From assembly GCA_024235795.1 (NCBI GenBank), contig JACKLR010000001.1, forward strand, positions 1,488,001-1,552,000: 64,000 bases of DNA. Reading direction: 5' to 3'. A program made the position numbers and the translations under genes. The stretch's first letter is position 1; every line of letters starts with the position of its first letter. The notes beneath the pieces were generated by a model. The model saw only the letters and a list, made by a program, of their open reading frames with translations, did no database searches and was not told the DNA's origin. This document shows positions 17,853-28,038 of the stretch, piece after piece. The DNA comes from Burkholderiales bacterium (GTDB lineage Bacteria > Pseudomonadota > Gammaproteobacteria > Burkholderiales > Nitrosomonadaceae).

Positions 17853-18164
17853 ATGAAAGGAATATTAGTGAGTATGGTTGCTGCATCTGCACTGTTACTG
17901 GCAGCTAATGCACAGGCTGATGCAGAACTGGCAAAAAACAGCGGTTGCCTGAACTGCCACAATGTTGACACCAAACTGGTTGGCCCAAGCCTGAAAGAAA
18001 TTGCCGCCAAGTATGCGGGTCAAGATGGCGCTTCAGATTATCTGGCTGGCCAAATCAAAAATGGTAGCAATGGCGTCTGGGGTCCAGTCCCAATGCCACC
18101 AAACGCTATGGTTAGCGATGAAAACGCTAAAGTTCTGGCCGACTTCATTCTGACACTCAATTAA
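17853..18164 (+). CDS. Cytochrome c-552 (class I, monoheme, periplasmic electron carrier)
   Basis: The 103-residue precursor has a signal peptide cut after AQA, giving a mature form beginning DAELAKNSGC. The heme site is CLNCH (Cys32, Cys35, His36) and the axial Met is Met81 in PVPMPPNAM. The sequence follows the small cytochrome c-552 of Nitrosomonas (KxVGPxLKxIAAKYA, GVWGxxPMPPN, ADFILTL), which carries electrons to terminal oxidases and to di-heme peroxidases. Two such peroxidases are encoded in this window (2085-3215 and 42101-43054). A strong terminator follows. Confidence 0.95.
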   Translation: MKGILVSMVAASALLLAANAQADAELAKNSGCLNCHNVDTKLVGPSLKEIAAKYAGQDGASDYLAGQIKNGSNGVWGPVPMPPNAMVSDENAKVLADFILTLN

Positions 18165-18180
18165 GCCAAGCTTCAGCAGA

Positions 18181-18213
18181 AAAAGCCGGCGTTTTTTCAC
18201 GTCGGCTTTTTTA
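18181..18213 (+). terminator. Rho-independent terminator after cytochrome c-552
   Basis: AAGCCGGCG (18183-18191) pairs with CGTCGGCTT (18200-18208), with one G-T pair, across an 8-base loop; a run of T follows. It lies 16 bp after the stop codon. Confidence 0.9.
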
Positions 18214-18247
18214 TTGCTTTTCTAAGTATTTTTACAATCGATAAGCC

Positions 18248-18664
18248 ATGAAAACACAAATTCAATGGAAAGGAAATGTCAGCTTTCTCGCTGAATCAGG
18301 CAGCGGCCATCATGTATTAATGGACGGCGCACCTGAAGCGGGCGGGCAAAACCAAGGCCCACGCCCGATGGAAATGGTCCTGATGGGACTCGGTGGCTGT
18401 ACAACATTTGACGTCATTTTCATCCTGAAAAAAGCACGCCAGGATGTCACCGATTGTGTTGTCAATATTGACGCACAACGCGCCGAAACCGACCCCAAAG
18501 TATTTACCCATATTCATTTGCATTTCATCCTGACTGGAAACAACCTCAATCCGCAACAGGTCGAACGCGCCATTCATCTGTCCGCCGAGAAATATTGCTC
18601 CGCATCGATTATGCTGAAAAATACGGTAAAAATTACGCATGATTATGAAATTGTCGAATCATAG
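18248..18664 (+). CDS. OsmC/Ohr-superfamily protein (YhfA-like)
   Basis: The 138-residue protein belongs to the OsmC fold, whose members reduce organic hydroperoxides with two cysteines. Cys51 (LGGCTTFDV) and Cys117 (SAEKYCSAS) are at the expected positions. The NQGPRPMEMVLMGLGGC helix is typical of the YhfA branch, whose role is less certain than that of Ohr. It begins 35 bp after the cytochrome terminator and is probably transcribed separately. Confidence 0.9.
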   Translation: MKTQIQWKGNVSFLAESGSGHHVLMDGAPEAGGQNQGPRPMEMVLMGLGGCTTFDVIFILKKARQDVTDCVVNIDAQRAETDPKVFTHIHLHFILTGNNLNPQQVERAIHLSAEKYCSASIMLKNTVKITHDYEIVES

Positions 18665-18831
18665 CGTTGCAGATGGCATCAGTTGAGGCATGGGAAATGC
18701 CGCTTGATTGACATTCAATTCAAGTTAACAAACTCCCATTTGAGCAATCCATCAGAATTATCAAAGATAAGTAATACGAGTGACCCCAAAACCGAACATA
18801 ACAATTTATATTTTGCGCCCACCACCTTAAT

Positions 18832-19425
18832 TCATGAGTGTTTACGACTGTAAGCTAATTTTTTCCTCTCAGCAGCACTCAGCTCGGATTCAATAGACGC
18901 ATACAACCTTGCAGCTTTAACAAAGTCTTTATTCCTAAAGGCTTCTTCCGCTTCTGGGCGCACTTGTCTTAATAAAACTTCGGCAGCAAATTCTTCAATC
19001 AATTCCTTTCCTTGTTCCGAAAGCTTAGCAAAAATACAGGGAGTTCCATTGAGAAAATTATCGGCATATTTTTTCAATAAAACACTCAATCTCTTCACGC
19101 CAGCTTTCACGCCATCAGGTGAATGAGCCGCATAATTTTTATATTTCTTAGCTGCTTCAGGATCCGAAAGGCGTATTAGTTCTGAAACGGAATACGATTG
19201 GGAATTACCATACCACTTTAACTGACCGAACTCAGCAGCTATTTCAAAAGATATGCGACCATGATAAATATTCAAAAAAGCCGTGTCCGATTTATATCGG
19301 ACAATTGTTGGCTCCACTTTCACACAACTATAGCCATAGTCCGATAAATAAGAAAACTCAGATCGAACAGCTTCAATGAAATTGAATTGCTCTCGATTCG
19401 ATAATGGGTCAATATGCTCAATCAT
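18832..19425 (-). CDS. Probable immunity protein of the RHS toxin
   Basis: From ATG 19425 the product is about 197 residues; the frame is open further upstream only into the end of the toxin gene. It starts 13 bp after the RHS stop on the same strand, the usual place of an immunity gene. It is mostly charged and soluble, with no signal peptide, and has a helical C-terminal part (EEAFRNKDFVKAARLYASIE) like a short TPR. I do not recognise a named immunity family. Its AT-rich base use matches the toxin tip and differs from the RHS core. Confidence 0.65.
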   Translation of the reverse strand: MIEHIDPLSNREQFNFIEAVRSEFSYLSDYGYSCVKVEPTIVRYKSDTAFLNIYHGRISFEIAAEFGQLKWYGNSQSYSVSELIRLSDPEAAKKYKNYAAHSPDGVKAGVKRLSVLLKKYADNFLNGTPCIFAKLSEQGKELIEEFAAEVLLRQVRPEAEEAFRNKDFVKAARLYASIESELSAAERKKLAYSRKHS

Positions 19426-19438
19426 ATACGTAAACAAC

Positions 19439-22400
19439 TTATTTTTCTGGGGGCATCCATAGATTGTTTTTTTTGTCAAATTTCCATCCCTTGGCATCAA
19501 GTAAATTCCTCTCAGCATTTAAAAACTCACCGCCCTTATCTCTTGGTGAGATATCTCTTATTGGTTTACCTTCTTTCATCGCTTGTCTTAACATTGATGA
19601 ATTGCTTTTCCAAGTAGCTTTACCATTTAGCCTACCATCTGTATTTTTTACAACATTTACTGCTAAAGAGCTTTCTCCCCATCTGGCCAGCCACCATTTA
19701 TTGAGATCATCCGTTCTTCCAATTATTTTATTTCCCTTGCCTGAAATAAATTTGTTTAGGAGTTTACTACCTGCACCACTTGTAACACCAACTGGTATCG
19801 CACCTTCTGCTGCAGATAGTGCAACTCCGCGTTTATCAATACACTGCAGATTACCACCGTTATCAAGTAATTGTGATGCAATATCAATCAATGCTCCAAT
19901 TAATGCTCCAACCCCCGCACTAACTGCTGCCGCACAAATCGGATTACCAGCACAAGCTGAAATAATTACTGGCACTGCCTCACCCGTCGGATCGGTAAAA
20001 CTCAGTGTATTTTGTAGCGCATACCCATAAGTATTCAATCCACCCGCCAATCCTATCGGATCACTCGACAAATATCTTCCGGTTTGTGGATCGTAATCTC
20101 TGAAATAATTATAATGCAGTTTGGTTTCGACATCGAAATACTGCCCGGCAAACCGCAGGTTGTATTTAAATTTGATGCCATCGCCATCCGGGTCTTCGTC
20201 GGGCAGATTGTCGCCGAAAGCATTCTGGTTGCGCCAGTGCCATACGGGGGTGCCGGTGCTGTCCACGATGACTCTTGGCGTGTTCAGATGATCGGCATGG
20301 ATCATATAGACCTGAATTGGATCGGTCGGTGAGGCCTGTCTGATCACGGCAACGGGTATGTCGTTGAACCAGACGGTCTCTTGCTGCAGTTTCCAGTTTT
20401 CTTTGGCGATGTTATTCGCTTTGAATTGACTGATCAGCCGCCCAGCGGGATCATAAAAAAACGTAAAGCGTCTTTTTTCCTTACCGTTGCGGCTTACGCG
20501 TTCGCCGAATCCGTTATATTTGTATTTACGGATTTTGTTACCGTTGACGATTTTTTTCAGGCGACCCGCCGCGTTCCAGGTGAACTGTATTTGACCGTCA
20601 TGGATGATATTGCCCGCCAAGTCATAGGTGTAGATTTTGGCCACCGGGCCGGTAACGCTTAACAGCCGGTTACTGTTCGTATCAATCGTGTACGGATAAA
20701 CCGCACTACCCGATTGTTCACTGATGCGATTGCCGTTAGCATCGTAATCCCAGATGCGGTAACTGGCGCTGTCCGACTGACTGATAAGTCGATCAAGCGC
20801 ATCATAGGCATAGTTGCTGTTGTTGACCGGATTAGTGTGCGTGGTGCCGATAATGCGGTTTGCCGCATCGTAGCTCAATGTTTGTGTATCCGCGCCGAGT
20901 GGGTGCTGGGTGAGCCTGCCGTCAAGATCGAATCCACGGCTATGCGGCTGGCCGCTGCCCCAACTCCAGCTTTCCGATTCGCCGAATGGCCGGTAGACGA
21001 TGTCTTTCATCAAGGTATCGCCGTTGATTTTCAGCTCAACTGGTCTTCCGTCGATCCCATAAGCATAGTCGATCTGCGCGCCAGACGGATAGGTGATGCG
21101 CGTTAACTGACCGCTGGCGTTGTATTGATAGTTTAAGGTTTTTGTCAAACGCCTCGCACCAAACGCCACGGCTTGAGTTTTACCGGTTATCCGGCCGTAT
21201 TGATCATACTGGTAGCTGGTGCTGCCAGACTCATCGTTCATCTCCGTCAGGCGTCCGATCCCGTTGGCGCCGGTATCGTACGTCCAGGTAATCGTGCCTG
21301 TTTTCGGCACGCCGGTTACCTTGGTGAACGACTGAGATATCGGGCGGTTCAATGCATCATACACTGTGGTTTGTACCACACCCCTGGCATCTGTTTTCGT
21401 CAGTTGATTGCCCGCCAGATCATAGGTATACGTGGTGGCGCCGCGGTCTTGCGAAACTTCCTGTGTGACATCGCCAAAGGCATTGGTGGTGTAGCTGGTA
21501 GCCACCCCTTTTGGATCGGTTACCTGGGTGATCTGATCGAGTAAGCCATGCGCCTGTAGCGTCTGGCCACCCATCGGGTCATTGGCCTGGATCAAGCGGT
21601 CCAGTGTATCGAACCGACGTGTTGCGGTATGCAGCAACGGATCGGTGGTTTGTTTCAGATTTCCATTGGCGTCATAGGCCAGTTCGGTGATCTGATTCTG
21701 TGCGCCGACTATCTTCCACAGTCGGCTCAATGCATCGAATTCCTGCTGGCGCGTTTGCGCGAGTGTATTGGTGGCATCGAAGATTTCTTCCTGAGTGCGA
21801 TTGCCTGCGGCATCAAGGGTATAGCGGATTGCATTGCCCAGGCTGTCTGTGAGTCTCGTCAGCCGGTGTGCTTCATCATACGTGTAATACAGATTACTGC
21901 CATCGGGACGGGTCAATTGGGTCAGCTGGCCGACGCCGTCATACTGATAAGTAGTAGTTTCCGTACCTACTACAAGTGAGATCAAGCGCTGACGGGCGTC
22001 ATAGGTCAGTGTTGTCGTCAGGTTATTGGCGTCTACACTCTGCTCGACCTGACCATGCGCGTTATAACGCGTGAAATCGGTCACATGACCCAATGCATTG
22101 GTGATACGCATCACCTGCCCACGGCAACCGAAATGACCGCCGGCACAGACCGCATCGGATGAATAGTAATCGATGGTGGTGATATCACTCACATCGGTAC
22201 GCGGGCCGTCTTCGATACGCTGCACAATAACACCTGGAACCGTTGGATGATAGGTATAGCTGGTCGACCAGGTGCGCGTTTCATTGGTAGCTGTGTCGCG
22301 AATGATCAACTGAGTGACATTGCCGTAAGTATCGTAAGTAATTGTTGTCTCACGGCCATCCTCAATGACTTGTACCGGCAAGCGGAAACTTGTATGCCAG

Positions 22401-24061
22401 CTCGTCACGATCTTTCGCTCGCTGCTACCGGGTACCGGTGTATAGTTCACCACATCAGCCGGACAACTGCTTCCTGAAAGCAAACCTTCAATCCGTGCAA
22501 CTTCGAGATTCCGGTTCAAGTCGTATGCATAACAGGTCATGTTGCCATTGAAATCGGCGCGGCTGGCGACATTGCCGTTGACATCGTAAGTGGTTGCAGA
22601 AGACGCCGCGCTGCACCCTGATCCCGCTGGTTGCGACTGGCCGACACTCTTAGCGATACCCAATATCGTCTGGAACTGATGCACATACTGGCTGCCCAGC
22701 GGGTCGGTGACCATCGTGCTGCTGCCATCTGCACTATAATTCAATTGATACCGATCAACACCGCCGGTATGCTCGGTTACAATCGCCCGGCCTTTCGTGT
22801 CGTATGTGTACGTCGCATACCGCACACCGTTTTCATCGGTAATGCCAGTCAGGGCATGCGGCAGATTGACACCACTGGTATAAGCAGGCTCGTTGTAATG
22901 GTAGGCGCGGATTTTACCATCGGGATACGTGATGCCGACCAGATTGCCATTTGGCTCATAGCTAAATTCGTATAGATTGCCCGATGGATCGATCAAGCCA
23001 GCAAAGTTACCTTGGCTATCATGCGTGAACTGTAGCTGTTGCCCGAAGGTATCGGTTACATTGATGAGATTTCCATTTGTATCATAAGACAGCGTATGCA
23101 CAAGACCACTTCGGTCTTCGATCGAAACAAGTTGTCCTGTCGCATTATAATGCTCGACGCTGTCTTTGAATTTGTCGGCATAAATCCAGCCGATGCGTTG
23201 ACCGTTTTCATCGACCAGTTCGGTTAATGTATCGTTGATATCATCACCGCTCTGCCATTCACCGGCAGTCTGACCTTTGTAAAACAGCAATGCACCTTTA
23301 CCCCGGTAAACCCGTGCACTGGTCGGACTATCCTGGCTATCAAGCACAATAAACTTATAGTAGGTATGCCTCCAAGTCACACCGGATCTTTTTAGATCGT
23401 TATGCTGATAGAACAGTTGAAAATTAATTGGAAATGTACCGCTACCGGCACTATAAATTGAGACGGTTTGTTCTTTGCGCCCCAGTGCAATATATACCGG
23501 ATGCGGTGTTCTTTCTCCGCATTCATCAGGTTTGGCCAGGTCTTTTTCGCCATCCGGATAGGAAGGAACAGGACAAGCAATATAGCCATACCGGTCTATG
23601 TCATTAATATCTTTAATATGATAACCGGTTAAGTTTCCAGGGCAGATACCTAGACGCGACGTTGCCTGCCAGCCACAATAGTCCGGTTCATACGGTCGGC
23701 AAAATTTATACCCCCAAATCCATTCGTCATAGCCTGGGTAAAAAGGAAGCTCTTCGATATCATGACATAGCCAAACCCCTCCATTTTCAAGACAGACTGC
23801 TTGCCTTAATGATTCTAGCGCTCCCCGATAAGATGAATAGTAGACCTGTCCATATGAAACGGCTGACGCAACCTGCTCTTCTGTGAGCCCCCGGGTTTCA
23901 ATACTATTTCTTGTCCATATAAATCTTGTAGGCGGTTGAATTTGCGCGCCTTCAGGTATCGAGGTTTCTGCAATAGCCTTGGGAGCATCTGTAATCAACA
24001 GCAATAGCAACAGAAAAAATATTGAATTTACATCCCGACGACGCACAAATTTCCCTATCAT
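19439..24061 (-). CDS. RHS/YD-repeat toxin protein with C-terminal effector domain
   Basis: The 1540-residue exported protein begins with a signal-like segment (FFLLLLLLITDAPKAIAET). A Cys-rich N-terminal region and many YD repeats (YDxxGN, about residues 310-1270) should form a hollow shell. The RHS core motif ends the shell: NLRFAGQYFDVETKLHYNYF, then RDYDPQTGRYLSSDPIGLAGG. After a hydrophobic Ala/Gly stretch (CAAAVSAGVGALIGALID) comes a unique tip of about 100 residues ending ERNLLDAKGWKFDKKNNLWM, the presumed toxin. The tip is AT-rich compared with the core, a sign of tip exchange. No T6SS VgrG or PAAR is nearby. The toxin's target is unknown. Confidence 0.92.
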   Translation of the reverse strand: MIGKFVRRRDVNSIFFLLLLLLITDAPKAIAETSIPEGAQIQPPTRFIWTRNSIETRGLTEEQVASAVSYGQVYYSSYRGALESLRQAVCLENGGVWLCHDIEELPFYPGYDEWIWGYKFCRPYEPDYCGWQATSRLGICPGNLTGYHIKDINDIDRYGYIACPVPSYPDGEKDLAKPDECGERTPHPVYIALGRKEQTVSIYSAGSGTFPINFQLFYQHNDLKRSGVTWRHTYYKFIVLDSQDSPTSARVYRGKGALLFYKGQTAGEWQSGDDINDTLTELVDENGQRIGWIYADKFKDSVEHYNATGQLVSIEDRSGLVHTLSYDTNGNLINVTDTFGQQLQFTHDSQGNFAGLIDPSGNLYEFSYEPNGNLVGITYPDGKIRAYHYNEPAYTSGVNLPHALTGITDENGVRYATYTYDTKGRAIVTEHTGGVDRYQLNYSADGSSTMVTDPLGSQYVHQFQTILGIAKSVGQSQPAGSGCSAASSATTYDVNGNVASRADFNGNMTCYAYDLNRNLEVARIEGLLSGSSCPADVVNYTPVPGSSERKIVTSWHTSFRLPVQVIEDGRETTITYDTYGNVTQLIIRDTATNETRTWSTSYTYHPTVPGVIVQRIEDGPRTDVSDITTIDYYSSDAVCAGGHFGCRGQVMRITNALGHVTDFTRYNAHGQVEQSVDANNLTTTLTYDARQRLISLVVGTETTTYQYDGVGQLTQLTRPDGSNLYYTYDEAHRLTRLTDSLGNAIRYTLDAAGNRTQEEIFDATNTLAQTRQQEFDALSRLWKIVGAQNQITELAYDANGNLKQTTDPLLHTATRRFDTLDRLIQANDPMGGQTLQAHGLLDQITQVTDPKGVATSYTTNAFGDVTQEVSQDRGATTYTYDLAGNQLTKTDARGVVQTTVYDALNRPISQSFTKVTGVPKTGTITWTYDTGANGIGRLTEMNDESGSTSYQYDQYGRITGKTQAVAFGARRLTKTLNYQYNASGQLTRITYPSGAQIDYAYGIDGRPVELKINGDTLMKDIVYRPFGESESWSWGSGQPHSRGFDLDGRLTQHPLGADTQTLSYDAANRIIGTTHTNPVNNSNYAYDALDRLISQSDSASYRIWDYDANGNRISEQSGSAVYPYTIDTNSNRLLSVTGPVAKIYTYDLAGNIIHDGQIQFTWNAAGRLKKIVNGNKIRKYKYNGFGERVSRNGKEKRRFTFFYDPAGRLISQFKANNIAKENWKLQQETVWFNDIPVAVIRQASPTDPIQVYMIHADHLNTPRVIVDSTGTPVWHWRNQNAFGDNLPDEDPDGDGIKFKYNLRFAGQYFDVETKLHYNYFRDYDPQTGRYLSSDPIGLAGGLNTYGYALQNTLSFTDPTGEAVPVIISACAGNPICAAAVSAGVGALIGALIDIASQLLDNGGNLQCIDKRGVALSAAEGAIPVGVTSGAGSKLLNKFISGKGNKIIGRTDDLNKWWLARWGESSLAVNVVKNTDGRLNGKATWKSNSSMLRQAMKEGKPIRDISPRDKGGEFLNAERNLLDAKGWKFDKKNNLWMPPEK

Positions 24062-24410
24062 TGTATTTGCCTCTAATCGTATATGAATTACAGGATTTCT
24101 ATTTCGGCTTCAAACATCTGCCGGGCTTAGTTTTATTGAACTAACATCCTGTATTTCTGATATATTCAAAAACCTGACAACTTGACTTCAGCGTTCTGTA
24201 CCAATCAGTCTAAACGGATAAAAGCTTTGATTACCTTAATTTAAGATCAGCCCCTCGTTTAGATTGTTTTTCCAGAATCTTCCATCAGCGGGAAACAATC
24301 TTGCATTCATCCAGTTGCTTTACATGCCATCAATACCGAGTTATGGAGTACACACCGCGAGCAATGATAAAATCCGGTTATCTCTTTACAGTCAAAAGCA
24401 GGAAAAAGTT

Positions 24411-24815
24411 ATGATCGGGATACTTGTTGTAACGCATGAAAACCTTGGGGAGCATTTGATCCGTTGCGCCACCCATGTGATGGGTGAGCGGCCCGAACAA
24501 TTAATGGATCTCAGCGTATTTGCCGAAGATGATCCTGATGCCGTTCTGATCAGCATGCGCGCACTGGTGTGTCAACTCGATACTGGCGACGGCGTTCTGA
24601 TACTGTGCGATATTCTTGGCGCAACACCGTGCAATATCGCCAGCCGGCTGGCTCAACCCGAACACGTTGCCTGTGTAACCGGTGTCAATCTACCCATGCT
24701 GGTTAAGACATTGACTTATCGCAACGAAGCCTTGTCCGTAACAATAGAAAAAGCGTTAAGCGGCGGTAAGGATGGTGTTACCGCAGTTCCGGTGGGAACC
24801 CGTCATGCAGCTTAA
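24411..24815 (+). CDS. PTS EIIA component, mannose type
   Basis: The 134-residue protein is an EIIA-Man-like phosphocarrier. The active His is His9 (GILVVTHENLG). The D-ILGATPCNIASR strand-turn is typical. The start is ATG 24411, with AGGA upstream; the frame extends further but without a ribosome-binding site. It forms a tight operon with HPr and EI. With no IIB/IIC permease in the operon, the chain is probably regulatory rather than for sugar uptake, as in other beta-proteobacteria. Confidence 0.92.
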   Translation: MIGILVVTHENLGEHLIRCATHVMGERPEQLMDLSVFAEDDPDAVLISMRALVCQLDTGDGVLILCDILGATPCNIASRLAQPEHVACVTGVNLPMLVKTLTYRNEALSVTIEKALSGGKDGVTAVPVGTRHAA

Positions 24816-25074
24816 GGATGTAGAGATTATCAACAAACTGGGACTGCATGCGCGTGCATCGGCAAAACTGACAAAACTGGCCAGCCAGTATAATTGTGAA
24901 GTCTGGATAACCGGGAATAACCGGCGCGTAAACGCCAAAAGCATTATGGGTGTGATGACACTGGCTGCGAGTAAAGGCACAACCATACAAATTGAAACTT
25001 CAGGCGAACAGGAAACTGAAGCCATGGACGCACTTGTCGCGTTGATTGAAGACTATTTCGGAGAAGGTGAATGA
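24805..25074 (+). CDS. ptsH: Phosphocarrier protein HPr
   Basis: The 89-residue HPr has phospho-accepting His15 (KLGLHARASAKL) and a Ser46 region (AKSIMGVMTLAA) like that targeted by HPr kinase in some proteobacteria. It takes phosphate from enzyme I and passes it to the EIIA encoded just upstream. ATG 24805 overlaps the EIIA stop by 11 bp, and its own stop overlaps ptsI by 4 bp, so the three are translationally coupled. Confidence 0.96.
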   Translation: MQLKDVEIINKLGLHARASAKLTKLASQYNCEVWITGNNRRVNAKSIMGVMTLAASKGTTIQIETSGEQETEAMDALVALIEDYFGEGE

Positions 25075-26798
25075 GTTTTATCCTGCATGGTATCGGTGTT
25101 TCCGGCGGTATTGCCATCGGACATGCCCATTTGACAGCACCGGCTAGGCTGGAAGTCATGCATTATCTGATACCCAAGAATCAGATAAGCAAGGAAATCA
25201 AGCGATTGGATAGAGCCTTTGCAACGGTCCGCGCCGAATTTGAAAATTTGCAGGCATCCGTGACAGATGGACCCGCGCTGGCCGAATTCAGTGCTTTTCT
25301 GGAGTTGCACCACATGATCCTGGATGATCCGACACTGACAGATGCAACTCGCGACATTATTGAGCAAACGCACTGTAATGCAGAATGGGCGCTTGCACAG
25401 CAAAAGGGTGCATTGCTGGCGCAATTTGAGGCGATTGATGATGCCTACTTACGCGAACGTAAGACCGACGTTGAGCAAGTTGTCGAACGGGTACTCAAAG
25501 CATTGCTCGGACACCCTGGATACCAGCCGCCGCCTTCAAAACATGTGGATGATCATATTTTGGTGGCACATGATTTAAGCCCGGCAGACATCATGCAGTA
25601 CAAACCGCATCAGTTTGCCGCCTTTCTGACGGATATGGGCAGTTTGACATCGCACACGGCAATTGTTGCGCGCAGCCTGAATATCCCTTCTGTCGTTGCC
25701 TTGCATCAAGCGCACCAGCTGATTCTGGAGGATGACTGCCTGATTGTAGACGGCAACCAGGGCGTCATCATTGTTAATCCGGACAAGTATGTTTTAGACG
25801 AATACCGTTTACGGCAAAGCCAGCTTGAGCTGGAAAAACAGAAACTCAAGCGGCTTTTAAGTATCAATGCGGTTACGCTGGACGGTACCGCAATCGATCT
25901 GTACGCCAATATCGAATTACCGAGCGATTTGGAACAGGTCAAGGAAAATGGCGCAACAGGAATCGGCCTGTTTCGTAGCGAATTTCTGTTTTTGAATCGT
26001 GACAATTTACCCAGCGAAGAAGAACAGTTTGAGGCTTACCGTGCCGTTGCAACGAAAATGCGCGGACAACCAGTAACAATCCGCACGTTTGATCTTGGCG
26101 CGGACAAAAATTTAAAACATGCCACACAGTTTGCCGCCAATCCAGCACTGGGATTACGCGCCATACGCTTGAGCCTGGCCGAACCGCAAATGTTTCATAC
26201 CCAGTTACGCGCCATCCTGCGCGCTTCAAAATATGGACAAGTCAAAATTTTAATTCCCATGATATCCAATGTCACAGAAGTCAACCAGACACTGAACCTT
26301 ATTGAACATGCCAAACAAACGCTGCGCGTTGATCAAATCGGATTTGATGAACATATTCAGATTGGCGGCATGATCGAGATTCCGGCAGCCGCACTCAGTG
26401 TGGAAATCTTTCTGCAGCAACTGGATTTTTTATCGATAGGCACGAACGACCTGATCCAGTATACCCTTGCAGTGGATCGTGTTGATGATACCGTTGCGCA
26501 TCTCTATGATCCCTTCCATCCAGCTATATTATGGCTGATATCGCGTGTGATTCAATTGGCAAACCGGGCAAAAAAACCGGTCTCCATCTGCGGGGAAATG
26601 GCAGGTGATATCCAGTTTACCCGTTTATTGCTGGGAATTGGCTTGCAGCAATTCTCGATGTATCCGGCGCAGTTGCTAACAGTCAAGAATCTGATACTCA
26701 AAAGCAATTTGCCGGATATTATTCCGCTAGCACATAAAATCATCCGCAGCGATAATCCCGACAAAACGCGCAACCTTCTCGCTAAACTAAACGGTTAA
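25071..26798 (+). CDS. ptsI: PTS enzyme I (phosphoenolpyruvate-protein phosphotransferase)
   Basis: The 575-residue enzyme transfers phosphate from PEP to HPr. The N-terminal HPr-binding domain contains active His195 in GSLTSHTAIVARS. The C-terminal PEP-binding barrel shows GIGLFRSEFLF, the FLSIGTNDLIQYTLAVDR signature and VSICGEMAGD with the catalytic Cys. Length is normal. It is the last gene of the EIIA-HPr-EI operon. Confidence 0.97.
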   Translation: MSFILHGIGVSGGIAIGHAHLTAPARLEVMHYLIPKNQISKEIKRLDRAFATVRAEFENLQASVTDGPALAEFSAFLELHHMILDDPTLTDATRDIIEQTHCNAEWALAQQKGALLAQFEAIDDAYLRERKTDVEQVVERVLKALLGHPGYQPPPSKHVDDHILVAHDLSPADIMQYKPHQFAAFLTDMGSLTSHTAIVARSLNIPSVVALHQAHQLILEDDCLIVDGNQGVIIVNPDKYVLDEYRLRQSQLELEKQKLKRLLSINAVTLDGTAIDLYANIELPSDLEQVKENGATGIGLFRSEFLFLNRDNLPSEEEQFEAYRAVATKMRGQPVTIRTFDLGADKNLKHATQFAANPALGLRAIRLSLAEPQMFHTQLRAILRASKYGQVKILIPMISNVTEVNQTLNLIEHAKQTLRVDQIGFDEHIQIGGMIEIPAAALSVEIFLQQLDFLSIGTNDLIQYTLAVDRVDDTVAHLYDPFHPAILWLISRVIQLANRAKKPVSICGEMAGDIQFTRLLLGIGLQQFSMYPAQLLTVKNLILKSNLPDIIPLAHKIIRSDNPDKTRNLLAKLNG

Positions 26799-26904
26799 AA
26801 AACTGTCAGACATGCGCGAATCAATCAGATTAATATGTTTTAGCGATATAATGAGTAGTTTTAGCCATTCTCTTACGCGTTTTTTGGAGTATTTTTAATC
26901 ATAA

Positions 26905-28032
26905 ATGCAAGATTTAAATTCAGTCGGTATTGTTACACCGCAATATGTGCATATCGATAAACCACTCAAACTGAAAAGTGGCTCAGTTTTGAGCAGTTAC
27001 AACCTAGTTTATGAAACCTATGGAAATCTGAATGCCGATCATTCAAACGCCCTTCTGGTCTGCCACGCGCTTTCAGGTAATCATCATGTAGCCGGCACTT
27101 ATGCAGACAAGCCCAAAAGCACAGGATGGTGGGACAATATGGTCGGGCCGGGAAAACCTATCGACACCAACAAATTTTTTGTCATTGGCGTCAATAACCT
27201 GGGCGGCTGCCATGGCTCCACCGGGCCTGCCAGTATCGATGCCAGAACAGGCAAACACTATGGTGCGGATTTTCCTATCGTCACCGTTGAAGACTGGGTT
27301 GAAACACAAGCGCAACTTGCCGAACACTTGAACATCGAACAATTTGCAGCCGTTGTCGGCGGCAGTCTGGGCGGCATGCAGGCACTGCAATGGACGCTCG
27401 ATTATCCCGATAAGGTCCGTCATGCAATTGTTATCGCCGCAGCGGCAAAACTGACTGCACAGAATATTGCTTTTAACGATGTCGCAAGGCAGGCTATCCT
27501 CACCGATCAGGATTTTTACGGTGGCGACTACTATTCCTATAATACCCTGCCACGGCGCGGATTACGGTTGGCACGCATGCTGGGACATATCACCTATCTT
27601 TCAGATCACTCCATGGCGTCAAAATTCGGGCGCGAATTGAGAGACGGAAAGTTTTCTTTCGGTTACGACGTTGAATTCGAGATCGAGTCTTACCTACGCT
27701 ATCAGGGCGATAAATTTACCGATCTGTTCGATGCCAACAGCTACCTGCTGATGACCAAAGCACTGGATTATTTCGATCCTGCCAACGCGTATGATGGCGA
27801 TCTCAATGCTGCATTCAAAGTGATCCAATCCAGTTTTCTAGTGCTGTCCTTTACTACAGACTGGCGCTTCTCGCCGGAACGTTCACGGGATATTGTCAAA
27901 GCGTTGCTGAACAATAATGTCAATGTCAGTTATGCGGAAATCACCTCGTCGCACGGCCATGATTCATTTTTAATGAACGACGCCTATTATCACCAACTGA
28001 TGCAAGCATATATGAATAATATAGAGGTTTAA
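26905..28032 (+). CDS. metX: Homoserine O-acyltransferase MetX
   Basis: The 375-residue alpha/beta-hydrolase-fold enzyme activates homoserine for methionine synthesis. The nucleophile is Ser154 (VVGGSLGGMQA); Asp in TTDWRFSP and His in SSHGHDSFL complete the triad. In beta-proteobacteria MetX enzymes paired with MetW often use succinyl-CoA rather than acetyl-CoA; I cannot decide which here. The 5' leader (26799-26904) has no SAM-riboswitch-like structure that I can see. metW starts 7 bp after the stop. Confidence 0.95.
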   Translation: MQDLNSVGIVTPQYVHIDKPLKLKSGSVLSSYNLVYETYGNLNADHSNALLVCHALSGNHHVAGTYADKPKSTGWWDNMVGPGKPIDTNKFFVIGVNNLGGCHGSTGPASIDARTGKHYGADFPIVTVEDWVETQAQLAEHLNIEQFAAVVGGSLGGMQALQWTLDYPDKVRHAIVIAAAAKLTAQNIAFNDVARQAILTDQDFYGGDYYSYNTLPRRGLRLARMLGHITYLSDHSMASKFGRELRDGKFSFGYDVEFEIESYLRYQGDKFTDLFDANSYLLMTKALDYFDPANAYDGDLNAAFKVIQSSFLVLSFTTDWRFSPERSRDIVKALLNNNVNVSYAEITSSHGHDSFLMNDAYYHQLMQAYMNNIEV

Positions 28033-28038
28033 CGGACT

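Noticed and set aside
26799..26904. SAM riboswitch upstream of metX
   Set aside because: I looked for a multi-stem leader with a terminator and found none in about 100 bases.
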